The translations under genes were made by a program, and so were the position numbers. The notes under the pieces are model-generated. The model had not been told where the DNA came from, made no database searches, and saw only the letters and a list, made by a program, of their open reading frames with translations. Below are positions 1 through 11,000 of a stretch of DNA of 64,000 nt, one piece after another. Numbering within the stretch: the first letter of the stretch is position 1; every line of letters begins with the position of its first letter. This DNA is from JACCXG01 sp963834305 (lineage in GTDB: Bacteria; Acidobacteriota; Vicinamibacteria; Vicinamibacterales; 2-12-FULL-66-21): the NCBI GenBank assembly GCA_963834305.1, contig CAWIAX010000003.1, positions 310,001-374,000 on the forward strand, given 5' to 3'.

Positions 1-170
1 ACGGGAGCTACCTGTCGGCAAATGACGGCCGCGTCCACCTCGGGCTCGGCTCCTCGCCGCAAATCGACGCGATCGTCGTGCAGTGGCCGGACGGCGAGCG
101 GGAGCGGTGGGCGGACGTAGCCGCGGATGGAGTGGTGACGCTCCGGCGCGGAACCGGGACACGCCGCTGA
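1..170 (+). CDS. C-terminal end of an ASPIC/UnbV-domain protein (5' truncated by window)
   Basis: The open frame enters from the left edge (codons in phase with position 3) and stops at TGA 168-170, giving about 55 residues. It reads as the end of an ASPIC/UnbV domain: a SYLSANDGRVHLGLG stretch, then IDAIVVQWPDG and a closing VTLRRG strand. This domain normally caps secreted FG-GAP/VCBS beta-propeller proteins that are often encoded near TonB receptors in Acidobacteriota. No start, signal peptide or FG-GAP repeats can be seen because they lie outside the window. It converges on the minus-strand regulator at 206-2470 with a gap of only 35 bases. Family assignment is fairly sure; substrate and role are unknown. 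Confidence 0.7.
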   Translation, partial: GSYLSANDGRVHLGLGSSPQIDAIVVQWPDGERERWADVAADGVVTLRRGTGTRR

Positions 171-205
171 AGACCGCTGGCGAAGCCACTCGCCGGCTGG
201 GGGAT

Positions 206-2470
206 TCAGTTATCGACGTCTTCGAGGATCCACACGGCGCCGGAGGCCTGGGTCACTGGCAGGATGAGACGGTCACGGGTGACGGCGAGCTGCAACGCAG
301 AAACGTCCGGCCCCACCATCTGGACCGACGAGTCGAAGTGGGAGATCTGGAACGGCTCGCCGGACGGTTTGCCCGCCTCGGGATCGAACCGGCGGCCCCA
401 CACATTCCAGAAGCCGGTGTGATTGGAAAGGAAATACAGCGTGCGCCCGTCCGGGGACCAGCGCGGCAGATCCCGGAACGCCTGATCGTCGCTGCTCGTG
501 ACGGGCACCCAGGCGCCGCCGGTGGCCGGACTGACGAACACGGCGGACTGCGTCAGGTTCCGCGCGGCGATGAAGCTTACCCAGCGACCCTCGGGCGAAT
601 ACGCGGCCGCATACAGATTCCGGGTGGCGTCGGAGGCGATGACCTGCAGCGCGGCTCGTGGGCCGGGCGAGGCCGATAGCCGGCAGATCGCCCATGGGTC
701 GGTGTTGGCCCGGCAGCGCACGAGGAACCCGCGGCCATCGAGCGACCAGTCGTAGACCATCTCGAGATGCTGCCCGCTCGGAGCAAGGTGCCGCTCGTCG
801 TCGCTGCCGGCGGCGATCAGCACGACAGATGACGGCTCGCTCTGATTGACCGGGCGCCGGAGATACGCCAGCTGTGTTCCATCCCGCGACCAGCGCGGAT
901 GAATGATCGCGGCATCCACCTCGACTTTCCGCAGGCGATCGACCTGGCGGTCGAGGGATCGGATCCACAGCTCGTCTGTATCCCGGGCCGTCACGCGGTA
1001 GACGAGCTGCTTGCCGTCCGGCGAAATGTCGAGGATCTTTGCGTTGGCGCCTTCCGGTGTGACGGCGTGGCCGTCGCCCGTGATCCGTCCCTCGATCGGG
1101 TCGAACGGCAGCGACCAGACGCTCGTGCGCTCGAATCGGCTCCCGAACGCCAGCCGTCGTCCGTCGGGCGAGAGGGCCAGGGCGTTGTCGCGCCCCGGGC
1201 TCGTGGTCAGCCGGTCGGGGCCCGCGATCAGCTCGAGCGTCCGGGGATTGACGCGAATCCGCCACACGTTTTGCGTGCGGTCGGAGCGCCCCTCGAAGTA
1301 GAGCGCATCCCCCCGCGGCGACCAGACGAAACTGCCCAGCCGCAGATCCGCCTCCCGCAGGCGCTGTTCCACCGAGGATGCGACCGCCGAGCGGACGGGC
1401 GTGCCGCCGCGCAAGGGGATCGTGAGGAGCGTGGGACCTTGCTCCTGGTGACGCCCGTACACCGAGATGCGCTGTCCGTCCGGATGCCACGCAACGCGGC
1501 AGCGGCCAGGCAGGTTCGGCAGGACGTCGCTCGCGACCTGCGACGGCGCCGAGCCGTCCAGCGCGGCGAGGTGAACATCGCGTCCAGAGCAGAAGAGAAC
1601 GCGCGATCCGTCGGGGGACCACTGCGGCTGGTGGCCGAACGCGGTGATGCGGCGCGCGCCTCCCCCTGCCACGGGCACCACGAAGATCCCTCCGCCGTCG
1701 CGTTCCGAGCGGAACGCGACATGCCGCCCGTCCGGCGACCACGACGGCTGCCAGTCCCGTGCCCCTCCTGTCGTGAGCTGGACCGGCGTGCCCCCCCTGA
1801 TCCGCTGCATCCAGATTTTGGGGCTGCCGTCGCGATCGGAGCTGTACGCGATGGATTCCCCGTCGGGGGACCACGTCGGCTCGCCATCCAGCCTTCCGGC
1901 GGTCGTGAGCTGCCACAGCCGGCGCGAGCCGCCGGGGTCCGCCCCGTCCGCCCGGTAGCCAATCGCGAGCGCTCCCGCGACGCTGAGCAGGCCCGCCAGC
2001 AGGGCGGCTACCGCAAGCGCCGGCCGCCACCGCGGCTCCGTCGCAGGACCCGGCTCGGCGGGCTGCGAGTGGGAGCCCTCTGCCGCCCGGTTCTCTGCCG
2101 CGGGTTGAGAATGCCCGGAGAAGGCGGCGCGTGTGATCCGCGCGACCGGCGTGACGAAGCGATAGCCCCGCCCGCTGACGGTGACGATGTGCTCGTGGTC
2201 GCTGTCGCGTTCGTGGAGCGCCCGCCGGATCATCGAGACGTGGCGGGCGAGATTGTTCGGCTCGACGAAGGTGTCCGGCCAGACCTGCTGGAGCAGCTCC
2301 TCCTTGTCGACGAGGGTGCCAGGGGATTCGAGGAGCACCATCAGGACCTTGAAGGCCTTCGGTGTCAGGGCCACTTCGCCGCTCGCGTGGTGCAGCCGCC
2401 CCACGACCGGGTCGGCGCTGAAGTCGCCGAACTGGTAGAGCGGATCTTCGGGGCCGGCTGTGAAGTGCAT
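206..2470 (-). CDS. Membrane one-component regulator: OmpR-type winged helix + TM + PD40/TolB beta-propeller
   Basis: 754 residues. Residues about 10-110 form an OmpR/PhoB-type winged-helix domain (VALTPKAFKVLMVLLESPG, then a recognition region ending VSGRGYRFV). A linker is followed by one hydrophobic helix near 150-170 (ALAVAALLAGLLSVAGALAIG). The remainder consists of PD40/TolB-like blades with repeated WSPDG motifs (for example PTWSPDGESIAYSSDRDG). The layout is CadC-like: DNA binding inside, propeller outside the membrane. There is no receiver domain, so it is a one-component factor rather than a response regulator. It is divergent from the dehydrogenase-ceramidase-deacetylase-TonB operon starting at 2704 and is the obvious candidate regulator of it (inference). 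The ligand cannot be read from the sequence. Confidence 0.88.
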   Translation of the reverse strand: MHFTAGPEDPLYQFGDFSADPVVGRLHHASGEVALTPKAFKVLMVLLESPGTLVDKEELLQQVWPDTFVEPNNLARHVSMIRRALHERDSDHEHIVTVSGRGYRFVTPVARITRAAFSGHSQPAAENRAAEGSHSQPAEPGPATEPRWRPALAVAALLAGLLSVAGALAIGYRADGADPGGSRRLWQLTTAGRLDGEPTWSPDGESIAYSSDRDGSPKIWMQRIRGGTPVQLTTGGARDWQPSWSPDGRHVAFRSERDGGGIFVVPVAGGGARRITAFGHQPQWSPDGSRVLFCSGRDVHLAALDGSAPSQVASDVLPNLPGRCRVAWHPDGQRISVYGRHQEQGPTLLTIPLRGGTPVRSAVASSVEQRLREADLRLGSFVWSPRGDALYFEGRSDRTQNVWRIRVNPRTLELIAGPDRLTTSPGRDNALALSPDGRRLAFGSRFERTSVWSLPFDPIEGRITGDGHAVTPEGANAKILDISPDGKQLVYRVTARDTDELWIRSLDRQVDRLRKVEVDAAIIHPRWSRDGTQLAYLRRPVNQSEPSSVVLIAAGSDDERHLAPSGQHLEMVYDWSLDGRGFLVRCRANTDPWAICRLSASPGPRAALQVIASDATRNLYAAAYSPEGRWVSFIAARNLTQSAVFVSPATGGAWVPVTSSDDQAFRDLPRWSPDGRTLYFLSNHTGFWNVWGRRFDPEAGKPSGEPFQISHFDSSVQMVGPDVSALQLAVTRDRLILPVTQASGAVWILEDVDN

Positions 2471-2703
2471 GGCGGCGGCGCGCGAGGGGGCGCCGTGTCC
2501 AGGAGCTATTGGTTGACAGGGCGGATTCTACCTCAGATCGTCCTTTCCCTCCCCCGAGCCGGCTTTCACAATCTTCCAGCCGATTTCACATCGACTGACA
2601 GGACTTCCGGCCGGGCCTCTCATATAGTCCCGGCCATCTGACGGTGATCGCATAAATCCGGATCTGCCCCGATCGGGCGGACACTCGGCCGGCGGGAGTC
2701 AGC
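2471..2703. other. Divergent intergenic region between the wHTH-PD40 gene and the ceramidase operon
   Basis: This 233-base gap must hold both promoters. A perfect TTGACA lies at 2513-2518 on the plus strand but has no good -10 at normal spacing. A TATAGT at 2623-2628 could be a -10 for the rightward operon, without a convincing -35. The rightward start is a GTG at 2704 preceded by GGGAG at 2694-2698. No clear operator palindrome was found by eye. Confidence 0.35.
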
Positions 2704-5448
2704 GTGCCCTTGCCATCCAACGTACGCCCCTCACATCGACGCAGACCCCAGGTTGCCATCCTCACGGCCGCCGCCACGTTCTGCTGCGCCCTGATCTGGC
2801 CGGCCGCCGGGCAGGAGCGCAGCGGCCGCGGCTTCGTGCCGGCACCAGACGCCGGCGACCCGCTGAACGCTGCCGCCGATCTCTCCCCGAGACCCCCCAT
2901 CCTCCCGCTGCGGCCGGAGGAGCAGGCGAAGCAGTTCTGGCTGCCGCCGGGGTACAGGCTCGAGCCAGTGCTGGCGGACCCGGTGATCGAAGACCCCGGC
3001 CAGATCGCCTTCGATGGCAACGGCCGGATGTACGTGGCCGAGCTGCGCGGTTACGTCCAGACGCTCGACGGCCAGGATCTGGTCCCACCGGTCGGCCGGA
3101 TCTCGCGCCACGAAGATCGCGACAACGACGGCGTCTACGAGCACCACAGCGTGTTCGTCGACGGGCTGGTCTTCCCCCGTTTCGTGCTGCCGTACGGGGC
3201 CGACAGCGTCCTGACAATGGAGACGCATCAGGACGAGATCTGGCGGTACTCGGACACCAACGGCGACGGGACCGCGGACAAGAAGGAACTGTTCACCGCC
3301 GGCTTCGGCCGCCCCGGCAACATCGAGCATCAGCCCAGCAGCCTCTTCTGGGGCATGGACAACTGGCTCTACAGTACCTACAACGCCTACCGCCTGCGGT
3401 GGACCCCGGCCGGGCTGCTGCGGGAACCCACTGGTGCCAACGGCGGGCAGTGGGGCATCAGCCAGGACAACAGCGGGAAGATCTGGTTCCAGGCGGGCGC
3501 CAGCGGCATGCCCGGTTACTTCCAGTTCCCCATCCATTACGGGAACTTCGACGTCCCCGACAGGTTCGAGCAGCACCTCAACACCACCTGGGGCGCTCCG
3601 ATCCTCGTGGGCGACATCCAGGCCGGCATCCCGGGTACCCGCCTGCCCGATGGCTCGCTCATCTACGCCACGGCGGCCGCGGGCAGCGAGGTATTCCGCG
3701 GGGACAGGCTTCCAAAGGATCTGATCGGCGACTACCTCTACGGCGAAGTCGTCGCCCGGATCGTCCGGCGGATGCGCCCCGTCAAGGCGGAGGGGCTGAC
3801 GCAGCTTCGGAACGTGTACCCGCGATCGGAATTCATCCGTTCGCTCGACCCGCTGTTCCGCCCGGTGGACGTGGCGGGGGCGCCGGACGGCACCATCTAC
3901 ATCGCCGACATGTATCGAGGGATCATCGAAGGCGGGCCCTGGGCGAAGGAGGGCACGTATCTCCGGCAGAAGATCGCGCAGCATCAGCTGGAGAAGGTTC
4001 ACGGGTACGGCCGGATCTGGCGCCTGACACACGCCGGTACCGCGCGCGACACCGCCCGCCCGCGGATGCTGCAGGAGACCCCGGCGCAGCTCGTCGGGCA
4101 CCTCTCGCACCCCAACGGATGGTGGCGCGACACCGCCCAGCAGCTGATCGTCTTCAAGCAGGACCGCTCCGTTGTTCCGGCGCTGCAGGAGCTGGCACGA
4201 CGCTCGCCGAATACTCTGGCGCGCGTCCACGCGCTCTGGACGCTCGAAGGGCTCGGATCGCTGCAGGCATCCCTGGTCCGCGAGCTGCTGAAGAACCGTG
4301 ATCCGGAGATCCGGATCCAGGCGATCCGCGCCAGCGAGTCGCTCTACAAGGCGGGCGATCGTTCTTTCCTCTCCGATTACGCCGCCCTGACGGCCGATTC
4401 CGAAGCGGACGTCGTCGTCCAGGCGCTGCTCACGCTGAACCTCTTCAAGCCAGCCGACCTGGAAGCCACGGTCAGGGCGGCGCAGGCAAAGCACACGGCA
4501 CGCGGCGTCCAGCACGTCGGCGGACAGATCCTCAAGCCCGCGGCGTCGACAAGCGGAGGCCGGGGACGTGGCGCCCTGCCCCCCGAGCGGCAGGCGGCGC
4601 TGCAGCGGGGCGAAACGGCATACAAGGAGCTGTGCGGCACCTGTCACGGGCCGGACGGCCGCGGCGCGTCCATCGACGGCGCATCGGGTGCGCTGCTCGC
4701 CCCACCGCTGACGGGCTCACGCCGCGTCATCGGGCACCGGGACTACGTGATCAAGACCATCCTGCACGGCCTGACCGGCCCGGTCGATGGCCGGCCCTAC
4801 GGCGTGATGGTGCCCATGGGCGCCAACAGCGACGAGTGGATTGCGGACGTCTCGTCGTACATCAGGAACGCCTTCGGCAACAGCGCCACGTTCGTCACGC
4901 CGGCCGACGTGCGCCGGATTCGCGCCGCGGTTCCGAACCGGAAGGACCCGTGGACGGTCGAGGAGCTGGACGCGTCAGCTCCCGTCCTGCTGGTGCCCGG
5001 GCCCGGCTGGCGGGCGTCGGCCAGCCATAATCCCGGCGCCGCGGCGTCGGGTCTGACCTACCAGGGCTGGGCCTCCGAAGGCCCGCAGGCGGCGGGGATG
5101 TGGTTCCAGGTCGAGCTGCCGTCCCCGATCGAGGCTGCCGAAATCGAGTTCTCGTCGCCAACCCAAGGGGGTGGCCGCGGCGGGCCGCCTCCGGTCGACA
5201 CCCACCCTCGCGGCTACCGGGTGCAGGTGTCGCTCGACGGCCAGCAGTGGAGTGCGCCGGTCGCGGAAGGCGCCGGAACCGGGGTGACGACAACGATCGC
5301 GTTCACGCCGGTGCGGGCAAAGTTCATCAGGATCACGCAGACGGCATCGCCCGCGGCGCCCGCGCCATGGTCGGTTCAGCGCCTGCGCATCTTCGTTGCG
5401 CCGGCCCCGGCCGCGCCAAACGCCAAGGGTCAAGGAGGGAGTCGATGA
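2704..5448 (+). CDS. Secreted heme-binding dehydrogenase-like protein (TIGR02604-type propeller, HEAT region, cytochrome c, F5/8-type C-terminal domain)
   Basis: 914 residues from a GTG start with GGGAG five bases upstream. An N-terminal hydrophobic segment after an Arg-rich start looks like a signal peptide. Residues about 75-445 form the propeller of the Pirellula/Verrucomicrobia 'membrane-bound dehydrogenase' family, including repeats such as GNGRMYVAELRGYV and Asp-rich turns (DTNGDGTADKKE). A helical HEAT-like region follows, then a c-type heme site CGTCH (C644, C647, H648) and a C-terminal discoidin/F5-8-like beta domain. Such proteins are periplasmic and are thought to oxidise sugars or alcohols and pass electrons to the heme; the substrate is unknown. 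It is first in an operon: its stop overlaps the next start as ATGA at 5445-5448. Confidence 0.85.
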   Translation: MPLPSNVRPSHRRRPQVAILTAAATFCCALIWPAAGQERSGRGFVPAPDAGDPLNAAADLSPRPPILPLRPEEQAKQFWLPPGYRLEPVLADPVIEDPGQIAFDGNGRMYVAELRGYVQTLDGQDLVPPVGRISRHEDRDNDGVYEHHSVFVDGLVFPRFVLPYGADSVLTMETHQDEIWRYSDTNGDGTADKKELFTAGFGRPGNIEHQPSSLFWGMDNWLYSTYNAYRLRWTPAGLLREPTGANGGQWGISQDNSGKIWFQAGASGMPGYFQFPIHYGNFDVPDRFEQHLNTTWGAPILVGDIQAGIPGTRLPDGSLIYATAAAGSEVFRGDRLPKDLIGDYLYGEVVARIVRRMRPVKAEGLTQLRNVYPRSEFIRSLDPLFRPVDVAGAPDGTIYIADMYRGIIEGGPWAKEGTYLRQKIAQHQLEKVHGYGRIWRLTHAGTARDTARPRMLQETPAQLVGHLSHPNGWWRDTAQQLIVFKQDRSVVPALQELARRSPNTLARVHALWTLEGLGSLQASLVRELLKNRDPEIRIQAIRASESLYKAGDRSFLSDYAALTADSEADVVVQALLTLNLFKPADLEATVRAAQAKHTARGVQHVGGQILKPAASTSGGRGRGALPPERQAALQRGETAYKELCGTCHGPDGRGASIDGASGALLAPPLTGSRRVIGHRDYVIKTILHGLTGPVDGRPYGVMVPMGANSDEWIADVSSYIRNAFGNSATFVTPADVRRIRAAVPNRKDPWTVEELDASAPVLLVPGPGWRASASHNPGAAASGLTYQGWASEGPQAAGMWFQVELPSPIEAAEIEFSSPTQGGGRGGPPPVDTHPRGYRVQVSLDGQQWSAPVAEGAGTGVTTTIAFTPVRAKFIRITQTASPAAPAPWSVQRLRIFVAPAPAAPNAKGQGGSR

Positions 5449-6791
5449 CGGGAGCGGTTCGCGGGGTCGGGTTCTGCGCGGCGGCGTGCGCGGTCTGGGT
5501 CGTGGCGTCGGCGGCCGGCGCGGCCCGGCAGCCAGGCCCCTCTTCCGCCGTCGCGACGGCTGCCCAGGCTGACGGGGGCTCTCTCCGCGCGTCGGCCGTG
5601 AAGGTGGACATCACCCCGAGGAAGCCACAGTGGCTGAGCGGCTACGGCCCGAGGCAGTCCGCCGGCGTGCTCCACAGCATCTATCACCGCGTCGTTGCCA
5701 TCGAAGCCGGCGGCACACCCTTCTACCTGATCTCGAGCGACCTGTGCCTGTTCTCGCCGCGGCTCTACGACGAGGTGATGGCCGACCTGCAGAAGGACAC
5801 CGGCATCGACCCGAAGCACGTGCTCTGGAGCGTGACGCACACCCACGCGGCGCCGGAGATCGGGCCTCCCGACATGTACAAGGCGCTCCTGGGCCGCTCC
5901 GATCACGACTGGGACCGTGAATACACCGGAGAGACCACCCAGGCGCTGATTGACGCCGTGCGCCAGGCGCGGCAGCAGCTCGAACCGGCGCGGATCGGAT
6001 TCGGCACGGGCGTCGCCTTCGCCAACATCAACCGCCGGGCGAAGGACGTGGACGGCCGCGTGTCGATCGGGTTGAACCCCGAGGGCCCGGTCGACAGGCA
6101 GTTCGGTCTGATCCGGGTCACGCGTCCCGACGGATCCCCGATTGCGCTCGTCGTCAACTACGCGATGCACGGCACGGTCATGAGCGGCCAGAACGTCAGC
6201 ATCAGCGGGGACGGCCCCGGCGTGGTCACGGCCTATCTCGAAGAACGGGTGGGCGGCACCGTGCTGTTCGTCAACGGTGCGGCGGGCAACATCGCGCCGA
6301 TCTACTCGGTCTACGCCAACGCGCGCAGCGGGCACCTCACCGAGTTCCGCGTGCTGCTCGGCAACCGCGTGCTGGCCGCGCTGGCGGCCCTCGGGCCCGG
6401 CACCGGCGCCGTCACGATCCGCCATGCCGAAAAGGTGGTGGAGACGCCGCGCAAGGAGGGGATCACGTGGCCCGACAGCCTCGAGGCCTACGCCGGCAGC
6501 GGCGGCCGGCCCCTCGTGCGGATGCCGGTCCGGTTCGTCCGCATCAACGACACCGTGATCTGGTCGGCCCCCGTCGAGATGTTCTGCGAGATCGCGATGG
6601 ACGTGCGGGATCGCTCACCGTTCGCGCAGACGATGTATTTCGGCTACACCAACGGCTGGTTCGGCTACCTGCCGACCGCGAAGGGCTTCGAGGAAGGGGG
6701 CTACGAGCCGCGCACCTCCCCCTTCACGCCGCAAGTCGAGGCCGACCTCGGAAACGCCGTCACCGCCGTCATCCACGGGCTCACCCGATGA
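5445..6791 (+). CDS. Neutral/alkaline ceramidase N-terminal domain family amidase
   Basis: 448 residues from ATG 5445, chosen because AAGGAGGG precedes it and it overlaps the upstream stop as ATGA. The open frame extends further upstream only as an overlap with the preceding gene. There is a signal peptide of about 25 residues, then the family opening SAVKVDITPRKPQWLSGYGPR, a THTHAAPE histidine motif typical of the zinc site, and the VNGAAGNIAP segment near the active site. Members hydrolyse the N-acyl bond of ceramide, or related cyclitol/amide substrates, outside the cytoplasm. The protein lacks the separate C-terminal immunoglobulin-like domain of full neutral ceramidases, so substrate specificity is uncertain. 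It is translationally coupled to the genes on either side. Confidence 0.88.
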   Translation: MTGAVRGVGFCAAACAVWVVASAAGAARQPGPSSAVATAAQADGGSLRASAVKVDITPRKPQWLSGYGPRQSAGVLHSIYHRVVAIEAGGTPFYLISSDLCLFSPRLYDEVMADLQKDTGIDPKHVLWSVTHTHAAPEIGPPDMYKALLGRSDHDWDREYTGETTQALIDAVRQARQQLEPARIGFGTGVAFANINRRAKDVDGRVSIGLNPEGPVDRQFGLIRVTRPDGSPIALVVNYAMHGTVMSGQNVSISGDGPGVVTAYLEERVGGTVLFVNGAAGNIAPIYSVYANARSGHLTEFRVLLGNRVLAALAALGPGTGAVTIRHAEKVVETPRKEGITWPDSLEAYAGSGGRPLVRMPVRFVRINDTVIWSAPVEMFCEIAMDVRDRSPFAQTMYFGYTNGWFGYLPTAKGFEEGGYEPRTSPFTPQVEADLGNAVTAVIHGLTR

Positions 6792-8053
6792 GAGGAACGC
6801 CTGTTCTGCGTCTTGCCCTCGTGCTGGCCGGGACCGGGCTGGCACTCGCGGCGGCGCAGGAGCTGCCCCTGCCGCAACATCAGCCGGTGGGCGTCCGGCC
6901 TGGTGATGCGCTCGAGCGGCTAGGCGTCACGCTGGCGGACCGGCAAGCGGCAAAGCCGCACCAGTCGGTGCGCTACGCGGGCCTGACCAAGTTCCTCGAC
7001 GGCGCCCGGACAGCGGTGACCGGCACGTTCGACGATTCCAACCTGGCTGTCCTGAAGACACTGGACGCGCTCGACGCCTACGGCGTCAAGGCCACCATCG
7101 CGATCAGCACGCAGAGCGGCCCGATCGCCGAGCTGTGGCCGCGGCTGCGTGCCGCGGTGGGCAACGGGCACGAGATCGCCTCGCACGCGCGCCGCCACCT
7201 CTGCCAGTGGCCCGATACGCCGACGTTCTGCCGCAGCGCCTACAGCCGCGACGAGCTCGAAGGCTCGCGCGACGACATCGTCGCGCAGACGGGGCAGCCC
7301 TACGTCTGGAGCTGGGTTTACCCATGCGGCAACTGCGCGGAGTATGAGTTCGTGCACGAACGGCTGCAGGGCGCCGGGTATCTGGTCGCCCGGACGTACC
7401 CGGACGAGCGCCAGGGCGGCCATCTGGTGCCGGACCTGCAGTCGTGGGCGGCGGATCCCTACCGGGCGGCGTACACGCAGGTGGTGCAGCGGCACGGCGG
7501 GATCGCCCCGGCCGGACGGACGGATGTCGCGCTGCTCAACCGCACGTTCGACGAAATGCACCCGGAGATGACGGCGGTCGGGAGCGGCCGTGGCGGCGGC
7601 CGCGGCCGCAGCGCCCAGTCGGCTGAGGGAGGGATCTACCACCTCGTCTCCCATCCGAGCCTGCTCGACTTCGGGCCGGACGGCTTCTTCGAGAAGCACC
7701 TCGGCCACATCAGCGGCCGCTCCGACGTCTGGTACGTGCCGTTCGGGCCGCTCTATGCCTATCAGATCGTCCGCGAGGCGACCGTCGTGACGCCGCTCGG
7801 CCCGCGGAACGGGTGGGAACGCTTCGCGGTGCACCACACGCTCGACCCGCAGATCTACGACAACGCCGTGACGCTGTCGTTCACGATCCCCGCGGCCACC
7901 GGGGTTACGGTGCGGGCCGCCGGCCGCGAGCTGGCGCTGAGGACATCGGGGCTGACGGATCGCTGGAATGTCGAATACTACCGCCGCGACGGAACGGCCA
8001 CGCGTGTGACCGTCAGGCCCAATCAGATCGTGGAAATCAGGGTGTCGGAATAA
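6788..8053 (+). CDS. Secreted polysaccharide deacetylase-like protein (NodB homology)
   Basis: 421 residues from ATG 6788, which overlaps the ceramidase stop as ATGA. The N-terminus is a signal peptide ending near AAAQ. The NodB-type metal site is visible: TFDDS (catalytic D82, metal ligand D83) and HARRH (H133, H137). A conserved YPCGNC segment and a long C-terminal beta region of about 150 residues follow, with a Gly/Arg-rich insert near 270. The family removes N- or O-acetyl groups from glycans such as chitin oligomers or peptidoglycan. Coupling to a ceramidase and a TonB receptor suggests joint processing of an acylated or acetylated envelope molecule (inference). Confidence 0.82.
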   Translation: MRGTPVLRLALVLAGTGLALAAAQELPLPQHQPVGVRPGDALERLGVTLADRQAAKPHQSVRYAGLTKFLDGARTAVTGTFDDSNLAVLKTLDALDAYGVKATIAISTQSGPIAELWPRLRAAVGNGHEIASHARRHLCQWPDTPTFCRSAYSRDELEGSRDDIVAQTGQPYVWSWVYPCGNCAEYEFVHERLQGAGYLVARTYPDERQGGHLVPDLQSWAADPYRAAYTQVVQRHGGIAPAGRTDVALLNRTFDEMHPEMTAVGSGRGGGRGRSAQSAEGGIYHLVSHPSLLDFGPDGFFEKHLGHISGRSDVWYVPFGPLYAYQIVREATVVTPLGPRNGWERFAVHHTLDPQIYDNAVTLSFTIPAATGVTVRAAGRELALRTSGLTDRWNVEYYRRDGTATRVTVRPNQIVEIRVSE

Positions 8054-8066
8054 GGGAGGACAGCAC

Positions 8067-11000
8067 ATGTGGGATCGTCGATGCAGGTCACGCTTGACAG
8101 CACTTCCGGCCGCGGGCCTCGTGGCCCTCGGCCTTGCACTGGTGCCCGCCATGGCGGCGGCCCAGGCGGCGTGGGGTGGACTCGTGGGGGTCGTCCGTGA
8201 CGCCCAGGGCGGAGTTCTTCCCGGCGCCACCGTGACGATCACGGAGGCGGGGACGAACCTGACGCGCGAGACGACAACCGACGCGCAGGGATCGTACAAC
8301 TTCGTCAACGTCCTGCCGGGCCGCTACGACGTCCGCATCACCCTGGCGTCCTTCCGCGAGAGCGTGCGCACGGGTGTACCGGTCACCGTGGGCCAGATCA
8401 GCCGCGTCGACGTCGACATGGAGGTCGGCGCGCTGTCGGAGACCGTGACCGTGCAGTCCGAGGCGCAGCTGCTGCAGACCGACCGGGCGGACGTACGGAC
8501 GGATCTGCGATCCGAGGAGATCACCAACCTGCCGCTCAACCAGTTCCGGAACTATCAGTCGCTCGTCGTGCTGGTGCCGGGATCGCTGCCGCCCACGTTC
8601 CAGAACGCGGAGACCGATACGCCGCAGCGCTCGCTGGCGATGACGGTGAACGGCCAGAGCGGCAACGCGAACAGCACGCGGACCGACGGCACGGCGAACA
8701 CGTTCGTCACGATGCCGCACCACACGGCCTACGTCTCGCCCGCCGAAACCATCGAGACGGTCAGCATCACGACGGGCAGCATGGACGCCGAGCAGGGCAT
8801 GGCGGCCGGGGCCACGATCAATGTCGTGACCAAGTCGGGGACCAACGCATTCAAGGGATCCGCCTTCGAGTTCTTCAACAACGAGAAGCTGAACGCCACG
8901 CCGTATTACTTCGGGCGCGGCGCGGTGCCCGCCAAGCTCCCGATCGAGCGGCAGATCTTCGGCGGCACGTTCGGCGGACCGATTCGCCGCAACTCGGTGT
9001 TCTTCTTCGGCTCGTACGAGGGCTACCTCAGCCGGCTGGACCAGTACGCGTTCTTCTCGGTGCCGGACGAGGCGCTGCGGAACGGTGACTTCCGGGCCGC
9101 CTTGAACCAGGATGGCTCGCTGCAGCGGATCTACGATCCGATGTCCGCAGCGCTCACCGCCGCGACCGCCGGCCGGATGCAGTTCGCCAACAACGTCATC
9201 CCCGGCAACCGCATCGATCCGCTGGCCCGCACGCTGCTCGCGATGTATCCGCTGCCCAACATCGAGGGCACGGGCGCGGGCGGCCTCACCAACAACTATC
9301 GCACCGTGCGGCGGAGCACCACGGACCGCCACAATTTCGACCTCAAGCTGAACTGGAACCGGACGCGCGCACACCAGATCTGGGGCAAGGTCAGCCGCAT
9401 GGATGCCCTGGTGGACGACCTCTATACCTTCCCCATCGGGGAATCGAACGACGACGGCGGCGATACCAAGGTGCTGCACATCTCGGCTGGTCACACCTGG
9501 ACGCTGAGCCCGACCCTGCTGCTCGACGGCTCGTTCGGCGTCGCGCACCAGGATCAGTTCGTCAGCTCGCCGGACTTCCACCTGGGCAACATCGGCCTGG
9601 AGCTCGGCATCCCCGGGACCAACGATCAGGGGCGCGGCGATCCCCGGTATGCCGGCATGCCGCAGTTCTCGACCGGGTTCACGGCGCTTGGCAATACGCC
9701 GGCGTGGAGCCCGATCTACCGCGACGAGTACAGCGAGTCGCTGAACCTCAATCTCACGAAGCTGGCCGGCTCGCACGACGTGAAGGCCGGGTACTTCATG
9801 AACCACCTGACGCTGGACGACTGGCAGCCCTCGGTGACCAACCCGAGGGGCATCTTCACGTTCGCCACCAATGCGACGAGGACCTTCGGCACCGGGGCGC
9901 AGACGGGCAACTTCTACAACCAGTACGCCGCGTTCCTGCTCGGGCTGGTCGGCAACGCGCAGAAGGCCTACCAGTATCAGAACTTCACCGGCAGCGAGTT
10001 CCAGCACGCGCTGTACGTCCGCGACCGGTGGACGCCGCGGCCGAACCTCACGCTGGACCTCGGCGTGCGCTGGGAGTACTACCCCATCCTGAGCCGGCAG
10101 GGCTGGGGCATGGAACGGCTCGATCTCAACACCCTCGATATGGTCCTCGGCGGCCTCGGCGGCAATCCCCGCAACGTCGGCCTCGACGCCCCGAAGGACT
10201 TCATCGCCCCGCGTGTCGGTGCCGTCTACCGCATCGACGACAAGACGGTGCTGCGCTCGGGGTATGGGCTGATGTACGACGGGCAGAGCATGATCGGCGA
10301 GTTCGCGTTCTACGGATATCGCAGCTATCCGCTGACGCTCAACGCGACGTTCCAGCCGTCGGCGGCCGAGTCCCAGTTCGGCTGGTACGGCAGGCTGGCG
10401 CAGGGCATCCCCCGGCTCGAGGATCCGGATCTGAGCAGCGGACGTCTGCCGCTCCCCAACACGGTCTCCATCCAGACCGCGGTGCCCGAGTCGGTGGACC
10501 GCGGCAGGACGCACTCGTGGAACGTCACGCTGGAGCGGCGGCTGCCGGTCGTCTCGGTCGACGTGGCATACGTCCAGAACCGCGTCGTCGGCGCGCTCAC
10601 GCGCTACAACGTGAACGCCGCCCAGACGCTGGGCGGCGGCGGCCTCGACCGGCCGTACCTGGTGTCGCACGGCCGCCAGCTGCCGGTGGACGTATATGCG
10701 CCGTTCGGCGATCCATCGCGCGACTACAAGGCGCTGCAGATCGGCGTCACCCGGCCGTTCCGTGACGGGCTGATGCTCAAGGGGCACTACACCTACAGCA
10801 GCTCCTGGGCGCTCGGAACCAGCTACGAGCTGCCGACGCCCGACGCGCAGGCGCGCAACTGGTCGGAAGCCGCGGGCAGCCGGCCGCACACATTGACGAT
10901 GGCGTTCCTCTATCAGCTGCCGTGGCAGGCGAAGGGCGGCGGCGGCAACCCGGCGAAGCTCCTGATCCAGGACTGGCAGGTCAACGGCGTCTTCCAGGCG

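Noticed and set aside
2513..2518. Perfect TTGACA as a promoter -35
   Set aside because: No acceptable -10 at 16-18 bases on that strand.
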